Assembly (NCBI GenBank): GCA_964236535.1
Contig: CAXSEF010000107.1
Coordinates: forward strand, 1-10,147
From: CAXSEF01 sp964236535
GTDB taxonomy: Bacteria > Pseudomonadota > Alphaproteobacteria > Acetobacterales > Acetobacteraceae
Direction: 5' to 3'
DNA: 10,147 nt
Numbering within the stretch: the stretch's first letter is position 1; every line of letters starts with the position of its first letter. Shown one piece after another: positions 1 through 7,100 of this stretch. A program made the translations under genes and the position numbers. The notes under the pieces were generated by a model. It was given only the letters and a program-made list of their open reading frames with translations, searched no databases and was not told the DNA's origin.

Positions 1-83
1 CGCGCGGCCTCGTCGTCGGCCGCGACCTGGCGGGCCGAGCATCCCGCCAGCCCGATGCAGAGGCCCAGCAGGATGGCGCGGAT
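1..83 (-). CDS. Probable lipoprotein, N-terminal fragment (runs off the left edge)
   Basis: Read on the minus strand from 83 downward, the frame encodes a short basic start (I-R), a hydrophobic stretch (AILLGLCIGLAG) and then Cys at codon 41-39, followed by SARQVAADDEAA. This is a classic lipoprotein signal peptide with the lipobox L-A-G-C, so the mature protein would be lipid-anchored in the envelope. The rest of the gene lies beyond position 1, so no function can be given. The start is a problem: no ATG, GTG or TTG lies in frame between the signal peptide and the tRNA gene, nor within the tRNA. Only ATC (83-81), ACG (86-84) or CTG codons are available, and no good ribosome binding site is visible. 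It could use a rare start or be a decayed 5' end. The signal-peptide reading is good, the exact boundary weak. Confidence 0.45.
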   Translation of the reverse strand, partial: MRAILLGLCIGLAGCSARQVAADDEAA

Positions 84-114
84 CGTTGGCGGGTGATGGA
101 GGCGGCCTGGAGAG

Positions 115-191
<77 letters not shown>

Positions 192-199
192 GTTGCCGC

Positions 200-229
200 T
201 GTCTAGCGCGCCCGGGCCGGTGCAAGCAA
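200..229 (-). promoter_or_regulatory. Candidate promoter of tRNA-Arg
   Basis: On the minus strand, TTGCTT (229-224) and TAGACA (205-200) are separated by 18 nt, and TAGACA ends 8 nt before the mature tRNA 5' end at 191. Spacing and position suit a sigma-70 type promoter. The -35 overlaps the terminal CAAGCAAG motif of the repeat element starting at 227, so the element may supply part of the promoter. Both hexamers are imperfect and the call is tentative. Confidence 0.33.
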
Positions 230-408
230 GCAAGGCCGGCGCTCCCTCCGCCCGCATGCCAGAGGCGCGGGCGGGCCATCGGACCCGTGCGCGGCACCAC
301 CCGGACCCGCCAAGGCCCGGGCGCCTCTGGAAACCTCTTGCTCAAGCACAGGGATTCTCAAGGCTTGCCTTGAGCGGAGTCCAGAGGCAGAGCCTCTGGC
401 CTTGCCTG
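227..408 (+). repeat. Repeat element copy A, full length, with terminal inverted repeats
   Basis: This 182-bp copy begins with CAAGCAAGGCC (227-237) and ends with GGCCTTGCCTG (398-408), an 11-bp terminal inverted repeat with one mismatch. Two perfect hairpins sit at the right end: CTCAAGGC/GCCTTGAG with a 2-nt loop (357-374) and CCAGAGGC/GCCTCTGG with a 3-nt loop (381-399). Copy C at 2225-2407 has the same layout, and the 54 nt at 352-405 are identical to those at 8634-8687. It fills most of the gap between the tRNA and the decarboxylase. No transposase is encoded, so if mobile it would be non-autonomous (MITE-like). Mobility is inference, and no target-site duplication is obvious. Confidence 0.8.
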
Positions 409-501
409 CCTTGCTCACCGCTCCCGCAGCGCAAGGGCCACCAGACCCACGCATGCTGCGCCGAGCAGGCCTGCCCGTCGGCTGCCGAGGACCGATCACC
501 G

Positions 502-1965
502 ATGCCCGATGCCCCGCTGCCCGATGCCCCGCTGCCCGACGCCGGCGACGATGCGACGCTCGATCCCGGCGACTGGGGCCGGCTGCGCGCGCTGGGCCAC
601 CGGATGATCGACGACGTGTTCGCCCATCTGGAGGGGCTGCGTGACGGGCCGGTGTGGAGCCCGATGCCGCAGGCGCTGCGCGAGGAGCTGCGCGGTCCGC
701 CGCCGCGTGGGCCGCAGGCCATGGAGGCGGTGTATGGCGACTACCTGCGGCTGGTGCAGCCGCACGCCACGGGCAACCTGCATCCGGGGTTCATGGGCTG
801 GGTGCATGGCGGGGGCACGCCGGTGGGGATGCTGGCGGAGCTGCTGGCGGCGGGGCTGAACAGCAACCTGGGCGGGCGCGACCAGGCGCCGATCGAGGTC
901 GAGCGGCAGGTGGTGCGCTGGGCGGCGGAGCTGATGGGGATGCCGGAGGGCACGACCGGGCTGCTGGTGACCGGCACGTCGGTGGCGAACCTGGTCGCGG
1001 TGCTGGTGGCGCGCCGCGCGGCGCTGGGGCCGGAGGTGCGGGTGCGCGGGCTCATGGGCGCGGGGCTGGTGGCCTATGCGGCGGAGAGCGCGCATGGCTG
1101 CGTGGCGCGGGCGATGGACATGGCGGGGCTGGGGACCGACGCGCTGCGCCGGGTGCCGGTGGACGCGGCGCACCGCATGCGGCTCGACGTGCTGGCGGCG
1201 CGGGTGGCGGAGGACCGCGCGGCGGGGCTGCGGCCGTTCCTGGTGGTGGGCACGGCGGGGACGGTGGACGTGGGGGCGGTCGACGACCTGGCGGGGCTCG
1301 CGGATCTCGCGCGCGCGGAGCGGCTGTGGTTCCACGTCGACGCGGCGTTCGGGGCGATGGCGGCGCTGTCGCCGGCGCTGCGGCCGCTGCTGCGCGGCAT
1401 CGAGCGGGCGGACAGCCTGGCGTTCGACTTCCACAAGTGGGCGCAGGTGCAGTACGACGCGGGCTGCGTGCTGGTGCGCGACCCGGAGGCGCAGTCGGCG
1501 ACGTTCGCGCAGGACCTCGCCTACCTGCACCGCGAGGACCGCGGCCTGGCGGCGGGGCACCCCTGGCCGTGCGACCTGGGGCCGGACCTGTCGCGGGGGT
1601 TCCGCGCGCTCAAGGTGTGGATGACGCTGCGGGCGTATGGCGCGGACCGGCTGGGCGCGGTGGTGGAGCGTTGCTGCGCGGTGGCGCGGCACCTGGAGGC
1701 GCGGGTGCTGGCCGAGCCGCGGCTGGAGCTGTGCGCGCCGGTGGCGCTGAACGTGGTGTGCTTCCGGGTGCGCGCGGGCGACGACCGGGTGCAGGCGGAG
1801 ATCGCGGCCGACGTGCAGGAGTCGGGCGACGCGGTGCCGTCGACGACGCGGATCGGCGGGCGGCTGGTGATCCGGGCCTGCGTGGTGAACCACCGCACTC
1901 GGGAGGCGGACGTGGAGCGGCTGGTGGACGCGGTGCTGCGGGCGGCGGATGCTCGGCAGGTGTGA
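502..1965 (+). CDS. PLP-dependent group II amino-acid decarboxylase (aromatic-L-amino-acid decarboxylase-like)
   Basis: A 487-residue protein of the group II pyridoxal-phosphate decarboxylase family (aromatic, tyrosine and glutamate decarboxylases), usually 450-500 residues and cytoplasmic. Visible hallmarks are HPGFMGW at residue 94; the phosphate-binding TGTSVAN around 157-163; His198 in AHGCVARA, expected to stack on the PLP ring; HVDAAFG with Asp280, which pairs with the pyridine nitrogen; and FDFHKW with Lys312, the Schiff-base lysine. The C-terminal VVNHRTREADVERLV is also typical. All catalytic residues are present, so it should be active, releasing CO2 from an amino acid to give an amine. 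The substrate is not decidable from motifs. ATG 502 is preferred to the longer upstream frame, which is repeat DNA, and GCCGAGG at 484-490 is a modest ribosome binding site. The N-terminus is extended by a duplicated 15-nt unit. Repeats flank it on both sides, so it is probably monocistronic. No clear promoter is visible. Confidence 0.9.
   Translation: MPDAPLPDAPLPDAGDDATLDPGDWGRLRALGHRMIDDVFAHLEGLRDGPVWSPMPQALREELRGPPPRGPQAMEAVYGDYLRLVQPHATGNLHPGFMGWVHGGGTPVGMLAELLAAGLNSNLGGRDQAPIEVERQVVRWAAELMGMPEGTTGLLVTGTSVANLVAVLVARRAALGPEVRVRGLMGAGLVAYAAESAHGCVARAMDMAGLGTDALRRVPVDAAHRMRLDVLAARVAEDRAAGLRPFLVVGTAGTVDVGAVDDLAGLADLARAERLWFHVDAAFGAMAALSPALRPLLRGIERADSLAFDFHKWAQVQYDAGCVLVRDPEAQSATFAQDLAYLHREDRGLAAGHPWPCDLGPDLSRGFRALKVWMTLRAYGADRLGAVVERCCAVARHLEARVLAEPRLELCAPVALNVVCFRVRAGDDRVQAEIAADVQESGDAVPSTTRIGGRLVIRACVVNHRTREADVERLVDAVLRAADARQV
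505..534 (+). repeat. Two tandem copies of a 15-nt unit at the decarboxylase N-terminus
   Basis: The unit CCCGATGCCCCGCTG occurs at 505-519 and again, exactly, at 520-534, followed by a partial third copy (CCCGAC). It lies directly after the start codon and encodes PDAPL-PDAPL-PDAG. The length is a multiple of three, so copy-number change would keep frame. It precedes the conserved enzyme fold and is unlikely to affect catalysis. Confidence 0.85.
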
Positions 1966-1980
1966 CGGGTGCGCTTCAGG

Positions 1981-2204
1981 GAAGGAAGGCCAGAGGCTCT
2001 GCCTCTGGACTCCGCTCAAGGCTCGCCTTGAGAATCCGCTTGTTCAAGTAGAAGCCAGCCCCGCGGGATGGTTTCCTTGGCGGGGATGGGCGGTTCCACT
2101 GGCCCGACCGGCCAGTGGAACGCGGGCGGGGGGAGAGGCCTCGTGTTTCCTGGGAGGTCAGGTGCGGGCGACGGGCTTCGCTGCTTGCGGCAGGCCTGGC
2201 TTGC
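1981..2204 (-). repeat. Repeat element copy B, diverged and longer, opposite orientation
   Basis: The left end GAAGGAAGGCC (1981-1991) and right end GGCCTGGCTTGC (2193-2204) are degenerate versions of the family's terminal repeats. Hairpin 1 (CCAGAGGC/GCCTCTGG, 1990-2008) and hairpin 2 (CTCAAGGC/GCCTTGAG, 2015-2032) are perfect and lie in mirrored order to copies A and C. The middle aligns only loosely with the others and contains an extra strong hairpin at 2093-2121. It starts 15 nt after the decarboxylase stop, so the hairpins would sit at the 3' end of that mRNA. They might protect or end it, but no T-run follows, so they are not ordinary intrinsic terminators. Confidence 0.65.
2093..2121. 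repeat. Perfect 12-bp stem, 5-nt loop hairpin
   Basis: GTTCCACTGGCC (2093-2104) and GGCCAGTGGAAC (2110-2121) are exact reverse complements around CGACC. It lies inside copy B. The corresponding part of copy C (around 2258-2290) also carries an inverted repeat, TTCC...GGCCC with GGGCC...GGAA, but with three central mismatches. It may therefore be a third structural domain of the family. No T-run follows on either strand. Confidence 0.8.
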
Positions 2205-2224
2205 GGGCGAGGCGGGCGGCGCCA

Positions 2225-2407
2225 CAAGCAAGGCCGGGCGCGCCCTCCGCCGGCATTCCAGCGGCCCAAGCGGGCCCGCGGAACCTCGCGCGGGCTATCC
2301 CGGACCCGCCAACGGCCTGAGGGTGCTGGGAATCTCTCGCTTAAACACAGGGATTCCAAAGGCGAGCCTTTGGCGGAGTCCAGAGGCAGGGCCTCTGGCC
2401 TTGCTTG
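2225..2407 (+). repeat. Repeat element copy C, full length, perfect 11-bp terminal inverted repeats
   Basis: This 183-bp copy is bounded by CAAGCAAGGCC (2225-2235) and its exact complement GGCCTTGCTTG (2397-2407). Hairpin 2 is CCAAAGGC/GCCTTTGG with a GA loop (2356-2373), and hairpin 1 is CCAGAGGC/GCCTCTGG with an AGG loop (2380-2398). It has the same order and almost the same length as copy A. It lies 20 nt from the end of copy B in opposite orientation, so the two form a large inverted pair. No coding sequence is convincing in 1966-2507. The short frames there are repeat DNA. Confidence 0.82.
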
Positions 2408-2433
2408 CTCGACCGGTCGTGCAAGGATTGTTG

Positions 2434-2493
2434 GCAGCAGTTTGAATGTCTGCTGCTGGTGCAGGCTGCCACTCCGCTTTCCGATGTCGAAAG
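2434..2493 (-). terminator. Weak hairpins downstream of the TetR gene, possible transcript end
   Basis: After the regulator's stop (2510-2508), the minus strand carries two small inverted repeats: CTTTC/GAAAG at 2477-2493, and GCAGCAG/CTGCTGC with a 9-nt loop at 2434-2456. Neither is followed by a run of T on the minus strand, so an intrinsic terminator is doubtful. The remainder of 2408-2507 shows nothing recognisable. Confidence 0.22.
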
Positions 2494-2507
2494 CAGATAC
2501 CGGGCAT

Positions 2508-3098
2508 TCAGCGGGCGTCGGGACTGGCGGTGCGGCTGCCAAGTCTGCCGAGCGAGGCATCAAGCGCGTCGATCAGCACCAGAAAGCTCTCATCGACGGA
2601 TTGCGGCAGTTGAAAGCCGCCATGCGCCTCGATATCGGCAAAACCGTGCAATCCGGCCCGGACGACGCGGATCGCGTGGATCGAGAGGTCATCCGGGACG
2701 CCGTAGCCGTTGATGGCGGCGCGAATGACCTCGACCGCACGCGTGGCCTCGGCTTGTTGCGCGGTCGAGCGCGGATCAAGGGCCGCCTGCGTCAAGGAGT
2801 AAAGCCCGGAATGCTCGACTGCAAAGCGGCGATACGCCTCGCCGACCGCAAGGAGCGCCTGGCGGCCGGAGCGTCCGACGGCGGCCGCGGACAGAACGTC
2901 GGTCAGGCGACGGATCGACAACGTGGTGACCCGAAGGACCAGGTCGTCCAGGCCGGCGACGTGCTTGTAGAGGCTGGGCGGCGCCACATGGAGATCGGCG
3001 GCCAGCCGCGCGAGCGTCAGCGCGGCGCGACCCTCGGCATCCACGATGCCTGCCGCGGCCGCCGTGACGGTCCCGGGATCGAGGCCCGCCCTAGGCAT
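2508..3098 (-). CDS. TetR-family transcriptional regulator with WHG-type C-terminal domain
   Basis: A 196-residue DNA-binding repressor. The N-terminal helix-turn-helix is clear (residues about 10-57), with LTLARLAADLHVAPPSLYKH as the recognition part. The C-terminal ligand and dimer domain has RAGLHGFADIEAHGGF at 147-162, matching the WHG family of TetR proteins. The length is normal. ATG 3098 is chosen because it begins just before the helix-turn-helix. The longer frame upstream only overlaps the hydrolase in another reading frame. The gene overlaps the hydrolase stop by 8 nt (3091-3098), implying co-transcription and translational coupling. It probably represses its own operon at the palindrome 3913-3930. 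The ligand is unknown and may be a substrate or product of the hydrolase. Base composition of this pair is visibly less GC-extreme than that of neighbouring genes. Confidence 0.88.
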   Translation of the reverse strand: MPRAGLDPGTVTAAAAGIVDAEGRAALTLARLAADLHVAPPSLYKHVAGLDDLVLRVTTLSIRRLTDVLSAAAVGRSGRQALLAVGEAYRRFAVEHSGLYSLTQAALDPRSTAQQAEATRAVEVIRAAINGYGVPDDLSIHAIRVVRAGLHGFADIEAHGGFQLPQSVDESFLVLIDALDASLGRLGSRTASPDAR

Positions 3099-3915
3099 TG
3101 CCGGGCTTGAATGCGCCGCCCATCCGAATCTTCTCCAGGAACTGGAACACGGCTGGGCCGACGAGCCCGGGTCGCTCAAGCATCGGTGCGTGCCCGGCGC
3201 CGGGCACCACGATCGTCTCTGCACCCCCGAAGTTCGACGCCACCCATTTCGCCTCTCCCAGGGGGTCTTTCCAGTCCGGATCGGCATCGCCCATGACGAC
3301 GAGAACCGGAGCCTGGACGCGACCGATCCATGGCTCCACGACACGATGATCGCTGGCGGACACCGTGGCCTGGAACGCGGCCCAGCGCCCGGGCCGGGTC
3401 AGCGACGCGGTCGTGATCGTTGCTCTCTCGCTCGCCTTGTCGCCCAGGCCTGGCCATAGCCTGGCGGCCTGGGCGCGCCAGATGGAGGGTCCCCACGGCC
3501 GTACCAGCGCAGCATTCAGGACCCGGCGCATGATCCCACCCATGCCGTTGCGGAGGAACGGTCCCAGGAGGACGAGGCCGGCGACCTGGTCAGGGCGACG
3601 GCCCGCCGCGACGGCGGCGGCGGATAGTGACGCGCCTGCCAGTACAGCCGGACCGCCACCGAGCACCTCGATCACCGCAAGCAGATCCTGTGCGGTCGCT
3701 TCATCACCGTAGCGACTGAAGAGCGCGGTGCTGTCGCCGTGTCCGCGAAGATCGAGGTGAGCGACGCGGTATCCGCGGGCCACCAGGTGCGCGGCGAGCG
3801 GAGCGAACGCGTCGCGCGTGTCGCCCAATGCCGGAGAGCAGATGACGAGAGCCCCGTCACCCTCGACCTCCACGGCAAGCCTGCCACCCTCGGTCTCGAC
3901 AAAGCTAATTTCCAT
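3091..3915 (-). CDS. Alpha/beta-fold hydrolase
   Basis: A 274-residue single-domain alpha/beta hydrolase, probably cytoplasmic, as there is no signal peptide. The strand-rich start (ISFVETEGGRLAVEVEG) leads to the oxyanion region (CSPALGDTRD, 26-35), then LDLRGHGDS (54-62). The nucleophile elbow is G94-A-S96-L-S98, with Ser in place of the usual last Gly. Asp212 in GDADPDW and His242 in GAGHAPMLERP complete the triad. Length and layout are those of esterase, lipase or C-C hydrolase relatives, and the substrate cannot be inferred. It is the first gene of a two-gene operon with the TetR regulator. ATG 3915 fits the family N-terminus and has no ribosome binding site, consistent with leaderless initiation from the promoter at 3923-3951. 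The TetR partner suggests inducible breakdown of, or resistance to, a small ester-like compound. That role is inference. Confidence 0.87.
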   Translation of the reverse strand: MEISFVETEGGRLAVEVEGDGALVICSPALGDTRDAFAPLAAHLVARGYRVAHLDLRGHGDSTALFSRYGDEATAQDLLAVIEVLGGGPAVLAGASLSAAAVAAGRRPDQVAGLVLLGPFLRNGMGGIMRRVLNAALVRPWGPSIWRAQAARLWPGLGDKASERATITTASLTRPGRWAAFQATVSASDHRVVEPWIGRVQAPVLVVMGDADPDWKDPLGEAKWVASNFGGAETIVVPGAGHAPMLERPGLVGPAVFQFLEKIRMGGAFKPGNA

Positions 3916-3930
3916 AGCTTTTTAGCTATG
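3913..3930. promoter_or_regulatory. 18-bp palindrome, probable TetR operator
   Basis: On the minus strand, CATAGCT (3930-3924) and AGCTATG (3919-3913) are exact reverse complements separated by AAAA. The palindrome covers the -10 hexamer and ends on the hydrolase start codon, so a bound dimer would block transcription. A dyad of this size and place next to a TetR gene is the usual design for autorepression. That this regulator binds it is inference. Confidence 0.7.
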
Positions 3931-3951
3931 TGTAATAGCCTAACCCGTCAA
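3923..3951 (-). promoter_or_regulatory. Sigma-70-type promoter of the hydrolase-TetR operon, predicted leaderless
   Basis: On the minus strand TTGACG (3951-3946) and TAGCTA (3928-3923) are separated by exactly 17 nt. The -35 matches consensus in five of six positions. The ATG at 3915 begins 8 positions after the -10, where transcription would start, so the mRNA should have virtually no 5' leader. This fits the absence of a Shine-Dalgarno sequence. A small dyad AAGGA-AA-TCCTT (3950-3961) abuts the -35 and could be a further protein site. The segment 3900-3962 is strikingly AT-rich for this window. Confidence 0.72.
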
Positions 3952-3963
3952 GGAAATCCTTTG

Positions 3964-4096
3964 CCGGCAGGCAGGGCGGCCGGGACTGGCCGCGATCGGT
4001 GTCCGGCCGGTTGGCATGAGACACTGGCCGGAAACCACGGTGCGTTGCTTTGCTCCGTTCCTGATCCGCACCTGTATGCGGGCGCCTGCCTGCCGG
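3964..4096. repeat. 133-bp segment bounded by perfect 12-bp inverted repeats, with nested hairpins
   Basis: CCGGCAGGCAGG (3964-3975) and CCTGCCTGCCGG (4085-4096) are exact reverse complements. Inside lie two further perfect dyads: GCGGCC/GGCCGC (3976-3993) and TCCGGCC/GGCCGGA (4002-4032). No coding potential is convincing. The ends differ from those of the main repeat family, so this may be another small element or a structured RNA region. It sits directly upstream of the hydrolase promoter and beside repeat copy D. Confidence 0.55.
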
Positions 4097-4104
4097 TGGC
4101 CGGT

Positions 4105-4153
4105 CCAGGGGCGCGGCCCCTGGCGGAGTCCAGAGGCAGAGCCTCTGGCCTTG
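4105..4153 (+). repeat. Repeat element copy D, partial (two hairpins)
   Basis: Hairpin 2 is CCAGGGGC/GCCCCTGG around GCG (4105-4123). Hairpin 1 is CCAGAGGC/GCCTCTGG around AGA (4130-4148), followed by CTTGC of the terminal repeat. The left part of the full element is missing. The copy ends about 25 nt beyond the 3' end of the large glycosyltransferase gene, which is transcribed toward it. Confidence 0.7.
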
Positions 4154-4178
4154 CTGCCTCCGGCTTTGCCCGCGGTCG

Positions 4179-7100
4179 TCACAGCATCCGCTTGCCCGCG
4201 ATGCGCAGCCAGGGGTGGCGGCGTTCCATGTCCTCGACCAGCGCCCGCTTGTTGGCGCGCTGCTCGGTCTGGGTGTGGATCATGGAGCTGCGGTGCACGC
4301 GGTATTCGGCGAGGACCTCGCCGACCGCCTGGCCCCACAGGCCCTGCTCCACCAGGCGGCACCAGAAATCGTAGTCCTCCCAGCCGAAGCGGACGTGGTC
4401 GTAGCCGCCGGCCGCGGCCCAGGCCCATTTGGCGACCAGCGCCATGGCGTCGATGGTGTTGCCGCTGATCAGCCGCGGCGCGGAGAACGGCAGGGTGCCG
4501 AACACCGCGTCGCCGTCGCCGAACGAGCGGATCTGCGGGTAGGCGAAGGCGGTGCCGCGGCCGTCGGCGAGGGCGTCGAGCAGGCGGGCGCAGCAGGCCG
4601 GGGCGAGGCGGTTGTCGGCGTCGAGCGGCAGGACGAACGGGGTCTCGGCGGCGGCGAACCCGGTGTTGCGGGCGTGGCCGAGGCCGGCGTTGGCAAGGTG
4701 GCGGCGGACCTGCACGCGGTTGAAGCGGGGGGCGTGCTGGCGGGCCCAGTCGAGCACGATGGCGGCGCTGTCGTCGGTGGAGGCGTCGTCGACGACGACG
4801 AGGTCGAGCGGGTGCAGGGTCTGCGCGGCGACGCTCTCCAGCGCCTCGACGACGTAGTCGGCGTAGTCGTAGACCGGGATGACGACGCTGACCGCGGCGT
4901 CGCGCAGGCCGTCATGGGCGAGCAGGACCTCGGAGGCTACCAGCTCCGGCAGCTCCGGGCGGGCGGCGGGGCTGGAGCGGGCCTGGCGGTGCAGGTCGAG
5001 CTCGAAGGCGCGGGCGCCGGCGCGGGCGCGGGCGGGGTGGGCGCGGCCGGGGTGGGGCGAGCCGGGCCGGGGCGATCCGGGCCGCGACGCGCCGGCCTGG
5101 GCGAGCACGGAGGCGAGGGCCTCGGCCCGGGCGTTGGGTCCCCAGTGCGCCAGCGCCTCGTGGTAGGCGTCGCGGGCGATGCGGGCGCGCAGGGCGGGGT
5201 CGTCGGCGAGGCGGGCGAGGGCGGCCTCCCAGCCGGCGGGGTCGGCGGCGAGCAGCCCGGTGCGGCCGTCCTCGATGGCGCGGGCGAACGGGCCGGTGGG
5301 CGAGGCGATGGTCGGCACCTCGACCAGGGCCGCCTCCCACCATTTCAGCTCGCTCTTGGCCTCGCAGAACGGGTTGCCGAGCTCGAGCGGGGCGAGGTTG
5401 ATGTCGAAGCGCGCCATCTCCGCCGGCAGCAGGGCGAGCGGCACCATGTCGCGCCACTCGATCTGGGCGGCGACGTCGCGCAGCTCGGGGTACTCGCCGG
5501 CGAGGACGACGCCCTCGCCGCTGGACGGGTCGCGGAACAGCACCAGGCGGGCTGCGGGGCGGGCGCGCAGCAGGGCGGCGACGGCGGGGACGGCGAGGGC
5601 GAAGTCGCGCTGGTGGGTGCGGCTGCCGCCGGCGTAGCCGATGCGCAGCAGGCCCTCGCCCTCGCCGCTGTCGCGGCGCTGGCGGACGGCGCGGCGGGCG
5701 GCGGCCAGCGACTCGTCGTCCCAGGCGTTGGGCATGACGTGGGCGATCTGCTGCAGCTCGCGCACGTGGCCGGCGAGCTCCTCGGTGGTGGTGGTGACCA
5801 GGTCGGCGTGGTCCATGGTGCGGCGCACACGGGCGAAGAACTCGCGGGTGCCGTCCTCGGAGAAGCGCTGCGAGCGGATGCCGTCGATCACCTCGATGGT
5901 GGCGAGCTCGGGCTTGATCATCAGGTCGTCGACGTCGAACACCACGGTGCTGCCCTGGCGGCGGCACACCTCGACGATGCCCTCGATGTGGCCCTCCCAG
6001 GCGACGCGCCACAGCACGACGACGTCGGCGCCGGCGAGCACCGTGTCGTCGACGCCGCGCAGTCCGAGCGCGTCGGCCTGCCAGCCGAGCGAGCGGGCGG
6101 CGGCGGCGTAGCGCTCCACGCGGTAGGTGCTGCCGGGGGTGTGCGGCTCGCCGGAGAGGAACAGGATGCGGCCGGCGGCGGGTGGGCGTGGCGTGGCCTG
6201 GGCGTCCGGCGGGGCCGGCTGCGGGGTGGCGGGCTGCGCGGCGTCGGGCTGCGCGGCGTCGGGGGTGGCCGGGGCTTCGGCGGCGCCCGGGGCGTCGGGG
6301 GTGGCCGGGGTTTCGGCGGCGCCGGGGTTCGGGGGGGGCAGGGCGTCGGCGACGGCGGGCGGCGCGGGTTCGGGGGCGGCGAGGCTCAGCGGCGGCAGCG
6401 GCGGCGGCGCGGTCTCCGGCTCGGGCTGCGGATCGGGGGCGCCGCCGCCGCGCAGCAGGCGCATCGCCCGGCGCAGCGGCCCGGTGATCCGCCACGCCGT
6501 CGAGCCGAGGATCAGCCGGCGGTCCAGGCGGAGCCGCGCCACCTCGGCCCAGGCGGCGTCCACGCTGCCCGCCGCCCGGGCGTGCGTGCGCCGCGCGGCC
6601 TGCTCCCACTCCGCCGAGCGGCGGTCGAGCTCGTCGCCCATCGCCTGCCTCGCCTCTCGCTCGCGTTCCAGCGTCGCCCGGTGCGCCACCGCCTGCGCCG
6701 CCGTCTCCGCCGCCATCGCCTCGTGCTCGCCGCGCATCGTGCGCTCCAGTGCGGCGATGTTGGCCTTGGCGCCCGAGAGCTGGATCCGCAGCGAGCGGCG
6801 CTCGGCGTCGGCGAGCGCGAGCCGGGCCGGGCTGTCGCCGACCTCGGCGGTCAGGCGCTCGCCCCACTCGCGCGCCCGCGCCTCGGCCTGCTGCACCTCC
6901 ACGGTGAAGCGGCGCTGCAGCATCAGCGCCTGCTCGGCGTCCCAGCGCTCGCCGAGCAGGGCGAAGCGCTCGCGCACCCGGGCGGTGGCCGCGGCGTCGA
7001 GCCCGCACAGTGCCGCCAGCGCCGGCGGCGGCGTGGGCCCGGGCAGCAGCATGCCGAGGCCGTGCGCGTGCAGGAACTCGAAGGACGGGTGGCGCTCGCG

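Noticed and set aside
193..501. N-terminal extension of the decarboxylase frame
   Set aside because: The extension translates repeat copy A and has no family similarity. ATG 502 gives the expected length.
496..2019. A 507-codon minus-strand frame opposite the decarboxylase
   Set aside because: The translation is rich in Arg, His, Pro and Gln with no domain, and the plus strand carries all PLP-enzyme motifs.
1990..2032. Repeat hairpins after the decarboxylase as a standard intrinsic terminator
   Set aside because: The stems are good, but no T-run follows on the relevant strand. The same hairpins also occur upstream of genes, so a general terminator role is not supported.
2115..3110. Plus-strand frame of 331 codons opposite the TetR gene
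   Set aside because: It begins in repeat DNA and its sequence matches nothing. The opposite strand has a clear helix-turn-helix and WHG domain.
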